Source: Rubritepida sp.
GTDB lineage: Bacteria > Pseudomonadota > Alphaproteobacteria > Acetobacterales > Acetobacteraceae
NCBI GenBank assembly: GCA_014376425.1
Contig: JACMRO010000159.1
Location: 1-26,854, forward strand
Direction of reading: 5' to 3'
DNA: 26,854 nt
Below, in pieces: positions 15,336 to 23,537 of the stretch; position 1 is the first letter of the stretch; every line of letters starts with the position of its first letter. The notes under the pieces are model-generated. The model had not been told where the DNA came from and did no database searches. It saw nothing but the letters and a program-made list of their open reading frames with translations. The position numbers were made by a program, and so were the translations under genes.

Positions 15336-16207
15336 TGCGGGCCGCCGCGGTATGGCTGAGCCTGGCGCTGCTGGCGCAGCCGGCCGCGGCGCAGTTCGAA
15401 TCGCGTGAGGCCATCGCGTTGCAGAACCAGATCCTGCAGATGCGGCAGGAGCTGGAACAGCTGCGGGCGCGTGGCACCGGTTCGGCCATCGCCGCACCCA
15501 CTCCACGCGGCGGCGGCGGCGGCGGCGGCGGCAACGAGATGGTCGGCCAGCTGCTCGACCGGGTAACCGCGATGGAGGAGGAGACCAGGCGCCTGCGGGG
15601 CCGGGTCGATGAGCTGGACAACCGCAACCGCCGGCTGGCGGCGGACCTGCAGAAGCTGAGCGAAGACATGGAGTTCCGGCTCAATCAGCGGGAGGGCGCG
15701 GCCACCCCGCCCACCCGTCCGCCTGCCGTGGCGGCAGGCCAGACGCAGCGACCGGTACCGCCCACCGCACCCGTCGTAGCTCCCGTCGTCGGCCCCGGCG
15801 CCGCACCCGCGAATGCAGCGCCGCGCACGCCCGAGCGGGCCCTTTTGGACGGCCAGGCAGCGCTGGGCCGGCGCGACTTCACGGCCGCCGAGGCTGCTGC
15901 ACGCGAAGCCCTGGCCGCCCGCGCCGGCGCCCAGCAGGCCAACGCGCAGCTGTTGCTGGGCGACGCGCTGAATGGCCGGCGCGACTTCGGTAACGCCGCC
16001 ATCGCGTATAACGAGGCCTATACCCGCGCCCGCACCTCGCCCCGCGCACCGGACGCGTTGATCGGCCTGGCCGGCGCATTCCAGGGTTTGGGAAACAAGC
16101 GCGAGGCCTGCGACACGCTGGGCGACCTGCGCACCAATCACCCCGGCATCACGCCGGCGCAGCAGGCCAGGGCCGATGCGCTGCGGGCACGGGCACAGTG
16201 CCGCTAA
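15335..16207 (+). CDS. cpoB: CpoB (YbgF), Tol-Pal-associated periplasmic TPR protein
   Basis: The 290-residue secreted protein has a signal peptide ending AAA-Q near residue 19. An N-terminal coiled coil runs over about 22-45 and 66-112, broken by a run of eight glycines (59-66). A Pro/Ala-rich linker follows, and TPR repeats fill about 165-288 (ALLDGQAALGRRDF, ANAQLLLGDALNGRRDF, APDALIGLAGAF). CpoB links Tol-Pal to PBP1B during septal wall synthesis in enterobacteria. The TGATG junction with pal shows coupling. The glycines come from a GGC trinucleotide run, which could change length in frame. Its end overlaps the start of an unexpected CoA-transferase gene. Confidence 0.92.
   Translation: MRAAAVWLSLALLAQPAAAQFESREAIALQNQILQMRQELEQLRARGTGSAIAAPTPRGGGGGGGGNEMVGQLLDRVTAMEEETRRLRGRVDELDNRNRRLAADLQKLSEDMEFRLNQREGAATPPTRPPAVAAGQTQRPVPPTAPVVAPVVGPGAAPANAAPRTPERALLDGQAALGRRDFTAAEAAAREALAARAGAQQANAQLLLGDALNGRRDFGNAAIAYNEAYTRARTSPRAPDALIGLAGAFQGLGNKREACDTLGDLRTNHPGITPAQQARADALRARAQCR
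15509..15532 (+). repeat. (GGC)8 trinucleotide microsatellite inside cpoB
   Basis: Eight identical GGC codons encode a polyglycine linker between two coiled-coil parts of CpoB. All eight use the same codon, unlike a selected glycine tract with mixed codons, so slippage is a likely origin. Length changes would stay in frame. Confidence 0.85.
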
Positions 16208-17340
16208 GCGCGAAGCCGCTGACGGGAATCAAGGTGGTCGAACTTGGCCAGGTGCTGGCCGGGCCGTTCGCCGGCGCCATCCTCGCCGATCTCGGTGCCA
16301 CCGTGATCAAGGTGGAAAAGCCTGAAGGCGGCGACGATGCCCGCCAGATGGGCCAGGCCTTCCGCGATGGTGACGCGCTGATCTTCAAGGATTTCAACCG
16401 CGGCAAGCGCAGCCTGGCGCTTGACCTCAAAAGCCCGTCGGGGGTGGCGGCATTGCATGCCGAACTCGCGGACGCCGACATCCTGCTGCACAATCTACGC
16501 CCCGGCGCGGCCGAAGCGCTGGGCATCGGCGCGGCGGCGGTCACCGCTGCGCATCCACGGCTGATCTATTGTGAAATGGGCGCATTCGGCCATGCCGGGC
16601 CGCTTGCCGGGCGGCCGGGTTACGAGCCGCTGCTGCAGGCCTATTGCGGCTTGTCCGCCATTACCGGCGCACCCGATGGGCCGCCGACGCGGATGGGCGC
16701 ATCGGTCGTCGACCAGGGCACCGGCATGTGGACGGTGATCGGCGCGCTGGCGGCGCTGGCCGAGCGGGGGCGGACCGGCCAGGGCGGTGTGGTCAACACC
16801 AGCCTGTACGAGACGGCGACGATGTGGGCGGGGCAGAAGCTGTCCGCCTTCGTCAACACTGGCGAACTGCCGGTGCGGCACGCTTCCGGCCATCCCGCCT
16901 TCGTGCCTTATCAGGGCTTCGACGCGGCCGACGCGCCCATCCTGGTGTGCTGTGGCAATGACCGGCTGTTCGCCAAATTCGCGCGCCTGCTAGACCGCGC
17001 GGGGTGGCTGGACGATCCTCGCTTCGCCACCAACCGGGCCCGGCTGACGCACCAGGCGGCGCTGCTGCCCGACATTCAGGCCCTGCTGGGCCAGCGGCCG
17101 CGCGCGCACTGGCTGGCCGCGCTGGAGGCTACCGGCGTCCCCTGCGCGCCGATCAACACCATTCCTGAACTGGCGGCCGACCCGCAGACCATGGCTCTGG
17201 GCCTGCTGCAGGACGTGCCGGGCACGGATTACGCCCTGGTCGCCATGCCCATTTCCTTCGACGGCACCCGGCCGGCCATCGCGGCGCCCGCGCCGGCCCT
17301 GGGCGAATACCGGCAAGGCACCTCGATCACCGCGCGATGA
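16198..17340 (+). CDS. CaiB/BaiF family CoA-transferase inserted in the pal-tilS block
   Basis: The 380-residue class III CoA-transferase opens with LTGIKVVELGQVLAGPFAGAILADLGATVIKVE. The DFNRGKRSLALDLKSP segment lies at 65-80 and the predicted catalytic Asp172 is in ASVVDQGTG. The C-terminal half (GVPCAPINTIPELAADPQTMALGLL) is typical. The GTG at 16198 overlaps the cpoB stop by 10 bases and its TGA overlaps the tilS ATG, so it is embedded in the transcription unit. It is a different paralogue from the one at 3317. The substrate is unknown; alpha-methylacyl-CoA racemase or formyl/succinyl-CoA transferase activity cannot be separated by sight. Its position between cpoB and tilS is unusual. Confidence 0.9.
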   Translation: MPLSAKPLTGIKVVELGQVLAGPFAGAILADLGATVIKVEKPEGGDDARQMGQAFRDGDALIFKDFNRGKRSLALDLKSPSGVAALHAELADADILLHNLRPGAAEALGIGAAAVTAAHPRLIYCEMGAFGHAGPLAGRPGYEPLLQAYCGLSAITGAPDGPPTRMGASVVDQGTGMWTVIGALAALAERGRTGQGGVVNTSLYETATMWAGQKLSAFVNTGELPVRHASGHPAFVPYQGFDAADAPILVCCGNDRLFAKFARLLDRAGWLDDPRFATNRARLTHQAALLPDIQALLGQRPRAHWLAALEATGVPCAPINTIPELAADPQTMALGLLQDVPGTDYALVAMPISFDGTRPAIAAPAPALGEYRQGTSITAR

Positions 17341-18542
17341 GCCCCGCGGCCTTTGCCGCCCAGATGGCGGGTTTCGGGCCACCGCCGGCGCGCGTCGCTG
17401 TTGCGGTCTCCGGCGGACCTCATTCGCTGGCCCTGGCAATCCTGGCACGCGGTTGGGCGCGTTCTGCGGGGGTGGAGCTGGTCGCGCTGATCGCCGATCA
17501 CGGGTTGCGGCCAGAGAGTGCCGCCGAGGCTGCGCGGGCCTGCACCATGCTAGCGGGCATGCCATGCCGCATCCTGCCGCTCGGCCTGGCGCCCGGCGGC
17601 GCCTTGCAGGAACGCGCCCGCGACGCGCGGCTGGCGGCGTTGCTGGCGGCCTGCGAGGCCACGGCTTCGCACTGGCTGCTGTTGGGCCATCACCGCATGG
17701 ACCAGGCGGAGACGGTGCTGCTGCGGGCCGCGCGTGGCTCGGGCCCTTTCGGCCTGGCTGGCATGCCGGCGATGCGGCAGGTGCCTGGGGTCTGGCTGCT
17801 GCGGCCGTTGCTGGATACGCCGCCGGCGGCGCTGGAAGCTGTCTGTGCCGCAGCGGGTCTGGCGCCGATCCGTGATCCATCGAACCTCGACGGTCGCTTT
17901 GCCCGCATCCGCGCCCGGCTGTCGCTGGCCGACCCGGGTGGCGAGGGGCCGCGCGTGGCGGCGCTCGTGGCGGCGGCCTGCGGCTTTGCCCACCGCCGCA
18001 TCGCTGCCGAGAGAGCCATGCTGGAGCGGCTGCCCGCCCTGCGGCCGGATGGAACCGTGCTGCTCGACCGCGTGGCGCTTGGCCGTGATGGCATCGCGTC
18101 GATCCTGCTTGGCCGGCTCATCCGCTGGGTGGGTGGCCGCCTCCATGCCCCCGCGACGGCCGAAGTGGCGGCGCTGCTCGATGCCGGGCAGGGGACTCTG
18201 GGCGGCGCTTGGTGGCGGCGCGATGGCTGGCTGGTGCGTGAGCCGGCAGGAGTCGCGCCACACATTCCCGCCGATGCAGGCGCCTGGTGGGACGGCCGCT
18301 TCCACCTGCGCCATGGCTGGCCGGGTTGCCAGCTGGGCGCGTTGGGCGGAACCCAGCCCAGGCAGGCATCGCTGCCGGCGTTGTGGCGCGATGGCAAACT
18401 GCTCGCGGCACCCCATTTGAAGGTCGGTCCAAGTGTTCCGGAACTTACATTTCGGGCGCTGGGCGGGCCGATTGATGCGGTTTTCCAACCATTGCCCAAA
18501 ATCAGGCATTCACCCGGCGCGAATGTCACCTATGTTAGATGA
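17337..18542 (+). CDS. tilS: TilS, tRNA(Ile)-lysidine synthase
   Basis: The 401-residue PP-loop ATPase adds lysine to C34 of tRNA-Ile(CAU), changing decoding from AUG to AUA. The PP-loop reads SGGPHS at residues 25-30. The usual motif is SGGxDS, so Asp is replaced by H29. Other landmarks are LIADHGLRPES, the GHHRMDQAETVLLRAARGSG region, and RDPSNLDGRFARIRARL, which is typical of TilS. The C-terminal domains are present but degenerate. It starts in an ATGA overlap with the CoA-transferase. The position before ftsH is the normal alphaproteobacterial order, which supports the call. Since TilS is normally essential, the changed motif is either tolerated or an error in the sequence. Confidence 0.92.
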   Translation: MSPAAFAAQMAGFGPPPARVAVAVSGGPHSLALAILARGWARSAGVELVALIADHGLRPESAAEAARACTMLAGMPCRILPLGLAPGGALQERARDARLAALLAACEATASHWLLLGHHRMDQAETVLLRAARGSGPFGLAGMPAMRQVPGVWLLRPLLDTPPAALEAVCAAAGLAPIRDPSNLDGRFARIRARLSLADPGGEGPRVAALVAAACGFAHRRIAAERAMLERLPALRPDGTVLLDRVALGRDGIASILLGRLIRWVGGRLHAPATAEVAALLDAGQGTLGGAWWRRDGWLVREPAGVAPHIPADAGAWWDGRFHLRHGWPGCQLGALGGTQPRQASLPALWRDGKLLAAPHLKVGPSVPELTFRALGGPIDAVFQPLPKIRHSPGANVTYVR

Positions 18543-18569
18543 AAGGCCGGCGCTATCGCCGGCGATAGG
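18509..18569 (+). promoter_or_regulatory. Candidate ftsH promoter with 16-base palindrome
   Basis: TTCACC (18509-18514) and TATGTT (18531-18536), each 4 of 6 and 16 bases apart, lie at the AT-richer 3' end of tilS. Downstream, CTATCGCCGGCGATAG (18553-18568) is a perfect 16-base palindrome. It overlaps a 7-bp hairpin GCCGGCG-CTAT-CGCCGGC (18546-18563), so two structures compete. The AGGA that may serve as the ftsH ribosome-binding site begins inside the palindrome. This could be an operator, or an RNA switch controlling FtsH translation. Confidence 0.4.
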
Positions 18570-18581
18570 AAACCAGAAGCT

Positions 18582-20510
18582 GTGAGCAATTTCGGCCGAA
18601 ATATTGCCTTGTGGGTTATCGTGGCACTGTTGCTGGTGGCACTGTTCAACCTGTTTCAACCCTCTGGCGGCACCGCCAGCCGGGCGCAGATGCAGGTGGC
18701 GTACAGCGACTTCCTGAACGAGGTCCAGGCGGGCCACGTGCGCGACGTTACCATTCAGGGGCCGAACATCGCCGGCAGCCTGACCGACGGGCGCAGCTTC
18801 GCCACCTTCGCGCCCTCCGACCCCGGGCTGGTCGCGCGGCTGACCGAGAAGGGCGTGCGCGTCGTCGCGCGGCCGATCGAGAGCGACGTGAACCCGCTGT
18901 TCCAGATCCTGATCTCCTGGTTCCCGATGCTGCTGCTGATCGGCGTCTGGGTATTCTTCATGCGCCAGATGCAGGGCGGCGGCGGGCGGGCCATGGGCTT
19001 CGGCAAGTCCAAGGCCAAGCTGCTGACCGAGAAGTCGGGACGTATCACCTTCGAGGACGTTGCCGGCATTGAGGAGGCGAAGGCCGAGCTGGAGGAGATC
19101 GTCGACTTTCTGCGCGACCCGCAGAAGTTCCAGCGCTTGGGCGGCAAGATCCCAAAGGGCGTGCTGCTGGTCGGGCCCCCGGGTACGGGTAAGACGCTGC
19201 TGGCGCGCTCCATCGCCGGTGAGGCGAACGTGCCCTTCTTCACCATCTCGGGCTCTGACTTCGTTGAGATGTTCGTGGGTGTGGGCGCGAGCCGCGTGCG
19301 TGACATGTTCGAGCAGGGCAAGAAGAATGCCCCCTGCATCATCTTCATCGATGAGATCGACGCGGTTGGTCGCCATCGCGGTGCCGGCCTGGGCGGCGGC
19401 AATGACGAGCGCGAGCAGACGTTGAACCAGATGCTGGTGGAGATGGACGGCTTCGAGAGCAACGAGGGCGTTATCATCATTGCCGCTACCAACCGGCCCG
19501 ACGTGCTGGACCCGGCGCTGCTGCGCCCGGGCCGCTTCGACCGCCAGGTGGTGGTGCCGAATCCCGACGTGAATGGCCGCGAGAAGATCCTCCGGGTCCA
19601 TATGCGCAAGGTTCCGCTGGCGTCGGATGTCGACCCGAAGACGATTGCACGCGGCACGCCTGGCTTCTCGGGCGCCGATCTGGCGAATTTGGTGAACGAA
19701 GCGGCGCTGCTGGCCGCCCGCACCGGCCGGCGCACCGTGGGCATGGCGGAGTTCGAGTTTGCCAAGGATAAGGTGATGATGGGCGCCGAGCGCCGCAGCC
19801 TCGTCATGTCCGAGGATGAGAAGCGGATGACTGCCTATCACGAAGCGGGCCACGCGTTGGTGGCGATGCATGAGCCGGAATGCGACCCGGTGCACAAGGC
19901 CACCATCATCCCGCGCGGCCGCGCGCTGGGCCTGGTGATGAGCTTGCCGCCGGGCGACCGCTATTCGAAGCATAAGTCGAAGATGAAGGCGGAACTGGCT
20001 ATGGCGATGGGCGGCCGCGTTGCCGAAGAGGTTGTCTTCGGCTCCGACAAGGTCAGCAACGGCGCCTCGGGCGATATCAAGATGGCCACAAGCATGGCAC
20101 GCATGATGGTCACCGAATGGGGCATGAGCGACAAGATCGGCATGGTTGCGTACGGCGAAAACAGTCAGGAGGTCTTTCTGGGCCACAGCGTCACCCAGTC
20201 GAAGAACCTCAGCGAGGAGACTGCGCGGATCATCGATGGCGAAATTCGCAGCATCATCGACAGTGCCTATGCCCGCGCGACGCAGATTCTGACCGAGAAC
20301 CGGTCGGAGCTGGAAGCGCTGGCGCACGGCTTGCTGGAATACGAGACCCTGTCGGGTGACGAAATCCGGATGGTCCTGCGGGGCGAGGCGGTGGTGCGCA
20401 ATCGCCCCGACGAGCCCACGAACCAGGGTCGCGGTTCGGTGCCCAGCGCGGGCCGGCCCAACCCGCGCCCGGATGCCGGCGGCTTCGCGCCGCAGCCCTC
20501 TGGCGGCTAA
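18582..20510 (+). CDS. ftsH: FtsH, ATP-dependent membrane zinc metalloprotease
   Basis: The 642-residue protease degrades unneeded or misassembled membrane and short-lived soluble proteins. Two membrane helices (about 8-26 and 107-127) flank a small periplasmic domain. The AAA domain has Walker A GPPGTGKT (198-205), Walker B IIFIDEID (253-260) and the ATNRPDVLDPALLRPGRFDRQ second region of homology. The protease has HEAGH at 420-424 and the third zinc ligand D498 in SGDIK. The start is a GTG at 18582 behind an AGGAAACC site. The length is normal. It is 39 bases from tilS and carries a palindrome upstream, so it may have its own promoter. All key residues are intact. Confidence 0.97.
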   Translation: MSNFGRNIALWVIVALLLVALFNLFQPSGGTASRAQMQVAYSDFLNEVQAGHVRDVTIQGPNIAGSLTDGRSFATFAPSDPGLVARLTEKGVRVVARPIESDVNPLFQILISWFPMLLLIGVWVFFMRQMQGGGGRAMGFGKSKAKLLTEKSGRITFEDVAGIEEAKAELEEIVDFLRDPQKFQRLGGKIPKGVLLVGPPGTGKTLLARSIAGEANVPFFTISGSDFVEMFVGVGASRVRDMFEQGKKNAPCIIFIDEIDAVGRHRGAGLGGGNDEREQTLNQMLVEMDGFESNEGVIIIAATNRPDVLDPALLRPGRFDRQVVVPNPDVNGREKILRVHMRKVPLASDVDPKTIARGTPGFSGADLANLVNEAALLAARTGRRTVGMAEFEFAKDKVMMGAERRSLVMSEDEKRMTAYHEAGHALVAMHEPECDPVHKATIIPRGRALGLVMSLPPGDRYSKHKSKMKAELAMAMGGRVAEEVVFGSDKVSNGASGDIKMATSMARMMVTEWGMSDKIGMVAYGENSQEVFLGHSVTQSKNLSEETARIIDGEIRSIIDSAYARATQILTENRSELEALAHGLLEYETLSGDEIRMVLRGEAVVRNRPDEPTNQGRGSVPSAGRPNPRPDAGGFAPQPSGG

Positions 20511-20526
20511 GCCTACGCCTGTTGGT

Positions 20527-20551
20527 CATGGCCGGGCGCGACCCGGCCATG
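20527..20551. repeat. 10-bp perfect hairpin between ftsH and folP, REP-like
   Basis: CATGGCCGGG and CCCGGCCATG form a perfect 10-bp stem with a CGCGA loop, 16 bases past the ftsH stop. No T-tract follows. The motif resembles dispersed GGCCGGG-type palindromes that I recall from intergenic regions of many alphaproteobacteria. It may be a copy of a REP-like element, or act as a transcript-stabilising or attenuating hairpin after ftsH. Confidence 0.6.
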
Positions 20552-20604
20552 CCCTGACGCGGTTCGGTGCCTCACTATCGGGCACAGTTCTTTCCCCCCG
20601 CATC

Positions 20605-21381
20605 ATGGGCATCGTCAACGCCACGCCTGACAGTTTCTCCGGCGATGGCCGCGACGCAGATGCGGCCATCCCACACGGCATGGCGCTGATCGCCGCAGGC
20701 GCCGACATGCTGGACATAGGCGGCGAATCGACACGTCCCGGCGCCGCACCTGTGTTGGTGGCCGACGAGATTGCGCGGGTCGTTCCTGTCGTCCAGGCCC
20801 TGGCGCCGCACATCCGCATCAGCATCGACACCCGCAACGCCGCGACCATGCGCGCCGCGCTGGACGCTGGCGCCAGCATCATCAATGACGTGACGGCGCT
20901 GCGGCACGATCCCGCGGCTCTGCCGTTGGCACGCGCGGCCGGTTGTCCCGTCATCCTCATGCACATGCCAGGAACCGACCCGCGGACGATGCAGGAACAG
21001 CCGCGCTACGACGATGTACTCGCCGAAGTTCGAGGCTTCCTGCTCGAACGTGCCGCCCTGCTCCCGGATCAGGAGGTCTGGCTCGACCCCGGCATCGGCT
21101 TTGGCAAAACGCTGGCACACAACCTCGAACTGCTGCGGCGCCTGCCTTGCCTGGTGGCCACGGGCTTTCCCATCCTGCTCGGGGCCTCCCGCAAATCCTT
21201 CATCAACCGCATCAGCCCCGCGGCGTTGGAGGACCGGCTGCCCGGCAGCCTTGCCGCCGCGCTCACCGGTGCGGCTGCGGGGGTCGGCTGGCTGCGGGTG
21301 CATGACGTGGCGCAGACACGCCAGGCCGTGGCCGTCTGGGCCGCGATACACGCGCTTCCGCAACCGCCGGCCAGGACCTAG
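20605..21381 (+). CDS. folP: FolP, dihydropteroate synthase
   Basis: The enzyme condenses p-aminobenzoate with dihydropterin pyrophosphate in folate synthesis and is the sulfonamide target. Motifs in order are MGIVNATPDSFS at the start, DIGGESTRPGA, ISIDTRN, INDVTALR, DPGIGFGKT and LLGASRKSF. From the ATG at 20605 it has 258 residues, short by about 20 at the N-terminus. The frame is open upstream with no ATG, GTG or TTG between the ftsH stop and 20605. A CTG at 20554 directly after the hairpin would add 17 residues and restore the usual first strand. The true start is therefore uncertain. The TAG lies nine bases before glmM, the usual order folP-glmM. Confidence 0.93.
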   Translation: MGIVNATPDSFSGDGRDADAAIPHGMALIAAGADMLDIGGESTRPGAAPVLVADEIARVVPVVQALAPHIRISIDTRNAATMRAALDAGASIINDVTALRHDPAALPLARAAGCPVILMHMPGTDPRTMQEQPRYDDVLAEVRGFLLERAALLPDQEVWLDPGIGFGKTLAHNLELLRRLPCLVATGFPILLGASRKSFINRISPAALEDRLPGSLAAALTGAAAGVGWLRVHDVAQTRQAVAVWAAIHALPQPPART

Positions 21382-21390
21382 AAGTACCGC

Positions 21391-22743
21391 ATGAGCGCAC
21401 GCAAACTCTTCGGCACCGACGGCATTCGCGGGGTTGCCAACCGCACCCCGATGGACCCGGCCACCGCCCTGCGGCTGGGCCAGGCCGCCGGCATGTTCTT
21501 CAACCGCGGCAACCACCGCCACCGCGTCATCATCGGCAAGGACACCCGCCTGTCGGGCTACATGCTGGAGCCGGCGCTGGCGGCAGGCTTCGTCTCCGCC
21601 GGCATGGACGCCGTGCTGGTGGGGCCGCTGCCGACGCCGGCCATCGCGCTGCTGACGCGTTCGATGCGGGCCGATCTGGGCGTCATGATCTCGGCCAGCC
21701 ACAACGCCTATGAGGATAACGGCATCAAGCTGTTCGGCCCCGAGGGCCTGAAGCTGTCGGACGCCGACGAACATGAGATCGAGGCGCTGATGGCCGGCAA
21801 CCTGGCCGAGGCACACGCCGCGCCGCAGAAGCTTGGCCGCGCCAGCCGATTGGAGGACGCGCCAGGTCGTTATATCGAGGCGGTGAAGCAGAGTTTTCCG
21901 CGCGGCTGCACGCTGGAGGGCCTGCGCATCGTCGTCGATTGCGCGCATGGCGCGGCCTACAAGGTGGCGCCAACCGTGCTTTACGAGCTGGGTGCCGAGG
22001 TTGTGTCGCTGGGCGTGGCGCCCGATGGCTTCAACATCAACAAGGGCTGCGGCAGCACCCACCCCGGCCCGCTGGCCGATGTGGTGCGGGAGCGCCGGGC
22101 CGACCTCGGCATCGCGCTGGATGGCGATGCTGACCGCCTGGTGCTGGTCGACGAGCTGGGCCACGTCGTCGATGGCGATCAGATCCTGGCGTTGATCGCT
22201 GATCGCTGGTCTGCGCAGGGGCGGCTCAAGGGTGCTGCGGTGGTGGCCACGGTCATGTCCAACATGGGGCTGGAGCGGCATCTCAACGCGGCCAAGCTGG
22301 CGCTGCACCGCACCGCGGTGGGCGACCGCTATGTCGGCGAGCGGATGCGCGAGGCAGGCTGCAACCTGGGCGGCGAGCAGTCCGGCCACGTGATCATGAG
22401 CGATTTCGGCACCACCGGCGACGGGCTGGTCGCCGCCCTTCAGGTGTTGGCAGTGCTGGTGGAGGAGCGCCGGCCGGCGAGCGAGGCGTTGCGCCGCTTC
22501 CGCCCGCTGCCGCAGAAACTGGTCAACATCCGCCACGCCGGCGGTGCGCCGCATCAGCGGCCCGACGTGCTGGAGGCGATCGCCGCGGAGGAGGCGTTGC
22601 TGGGCGGCCGCGGCCGGGTGCTGATTCGCGCCAGCGGCACCGAGCCATTGATCCGCGTGATGGCGGAGGCCGAGGACGAGGCGCTGCTGGCCGCCACCAT
22701 GGAGCGCCTGGTCGCCACCATCCGGCGCGCCACCGCCGCATGA
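21391..22743 (+). CDS. glmM: GlmM, phosphoglucosamine mutase
   Basis: The 450-residue enzyme converts glucosamine-6-phosphate to glucosamine-1-phosphate, feeding UDP-GlcNAc for peptidoglycan and LPS. The phosphoserine loop is ISASHN (100-105), with the phosphorylated serine at S103. The Mg-binding DGDADR lies at 244-249. GEQSGH is the sugar-binding loop, and RASGTEPLIRVM near the C-terminus binds phosphate. The N-terminus (LFGTDGIRGVAN) and length are standard, which fixes the ATG. It follows folP by nine bases and overlaps thiD through ATGA, so it is cotranscribed with both. Confidence 0.97.
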   Translation: MSARKLFGTDGIRGVANRTPMDPATALRLGQAAGMFFNRGNHRHRVIIGKDTRLSGYMLEPALAAGFVSAGMDAVLVGPLPTPAIALLTRSMRADLGVMISASHNAYEDNGIKLFGPEGLKLSDADEHEIEALMAGNLAEAHAAPQKLGRASRLEDAPGRYIEAVKQSFPRGCTLEGLRIVVDCAHGAAYKVAPTVLYELGAEVVSLGVAPDGFNINKGCGSTHPGPLADVVRERRADLGIALDGDADRLVLVDELGHVVDGDQILALIADRWSAQGRLKGAAVVATVMSNMGLERHLNAAKLALHRTAVGDRYVGERMREAGCNLGGEQSGHVIMSDFGTTGDGLVAALQVLAVLVEERRPASEALRRFRPLPQKLVNIRHAGGAPHQRPDVLEAIAAEEALLGGRGRVLIRASGTEPLIRVMAEAEDEALLAATMERLVATIRRATAA

Positions 22744-23537
22744 ACGGTCGCGTGCTGATCATCGCCGGGAGCGATTCCGGCGGCGGCGCCGGCATTCAGG
22801 CCGACATCAAGTCGGTCACGGCAATGGGCGCCTTCGCGGCCACCGCCATCACCGCGCTGACGGCGCAGAACACTTTGGGCGTGCATGGCATCGAGGCAGT
22901 GTCCACCGCCTTCTTGCGCCAGCAGATCGAAGTGGTGCTGAGCGATATCGGCGCCGACGCGATCAAGACCGGCATGCTGCACGACGTGGCGACGATCGAG
23001 GCGGTGTGCGACCTGCTGCCCGGCGGGGTGCCGCTGGTGGCGGGCCCGGTGATGGTGGCCAAGGGCGGCCATGCTTTGCTGGCGGTCGACGCGGTGGCGA
23101 CCCTGAAGGCGCGGCTGGTGCCGCTGGCCACCGTGCTGACGCCCAACATCCCCGAGGCCGAAGTGCTGGCAGGCATGACGATCCCGGACGAGGCGGCGAT
23201 GCACCGTGCCGCCGAGGCGTTGCTGCGGCTGGGCGCGCGTGCCGTGCTGCTGAAGGGCGGCCACATGACGGGTGACGTGCTGGTCGATCTGCTGGTCACC
23301 CCCCAGGGCACCACGCGCTACGAAAGCCCCCGCATCGAGACCCGCCACACCCATGGCACCGGATGCACCTTGGCCAGCGCGCTGGCCGCCGGCCTGGCCC
23401 AGGGCATGGCGCTGGAGCCCGCGGTGGCCCGCGCGCGCGACTATGTCCGGGCCGCCATTCTGGCCGCCCCCGGCTATGGCGCCGGGCATGGGCCACTGGA
23501 TCACTCGGTCACCATCCGCGCCCCCTCGGCACGGTGA
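22740..23537 (+). CDS. thiD: ThiD, hydroxymethylpyrimidine/phosphomethylpyrimidine kinase
   Basis: The 265-residue ribokinase-fold kinase phosphorylates HMP and HMP-P for thiamine synthesis. It has LIIAGSDSGGGAGIQADIK at 6-24, TAQNTLGVHGI at 41-51, TPNIPEAEVL at 134-143 and VLLKGGH near 169. The catalytic anion-hole motif HTHGTGCTLASA has C209. It is of normal length. It overlaps glmM through ATGA, and its stop overlaps the GTG of the following membrane protein. Thiamine genes are not otherwise nearby. Confidence 0.95.
   Translation: MNGRVLIIAGSDSGGGAGIQADIKSVTAMGAFAATAITALTAQNTLGVHGIEAVSTAFLRQQIEVVLSDIGADAIKTGMLHDVATIEAVCDLLPGGVPLVAGPVMVAKGGHALLAVDAVATLKARLVPLATVLTPNIPEAEVLAGMTIPDEAAMHRAAEALLRLGARAVLLKGGHMTGDVLVDLLVTPQGTTRYESPRIETRHTHGTGCTLASALAAGLAQGMALEPAVARARDYVRAAILAAPGYGAGHGPLDHSVTIRAPSAR

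Noticed and set aside
18510..20327. A 605-codon minus-strand frame opposite ftsH.
   Set aside because: It is the antisense shadow of a conserved gene, with no ribosome-binding site or family likeness.
20575..22554. A 659-codon minus-strand frame opposite folP and glmM.
   Set aside because: It is antisense to two well-supported genes and has composition typical of shadows.
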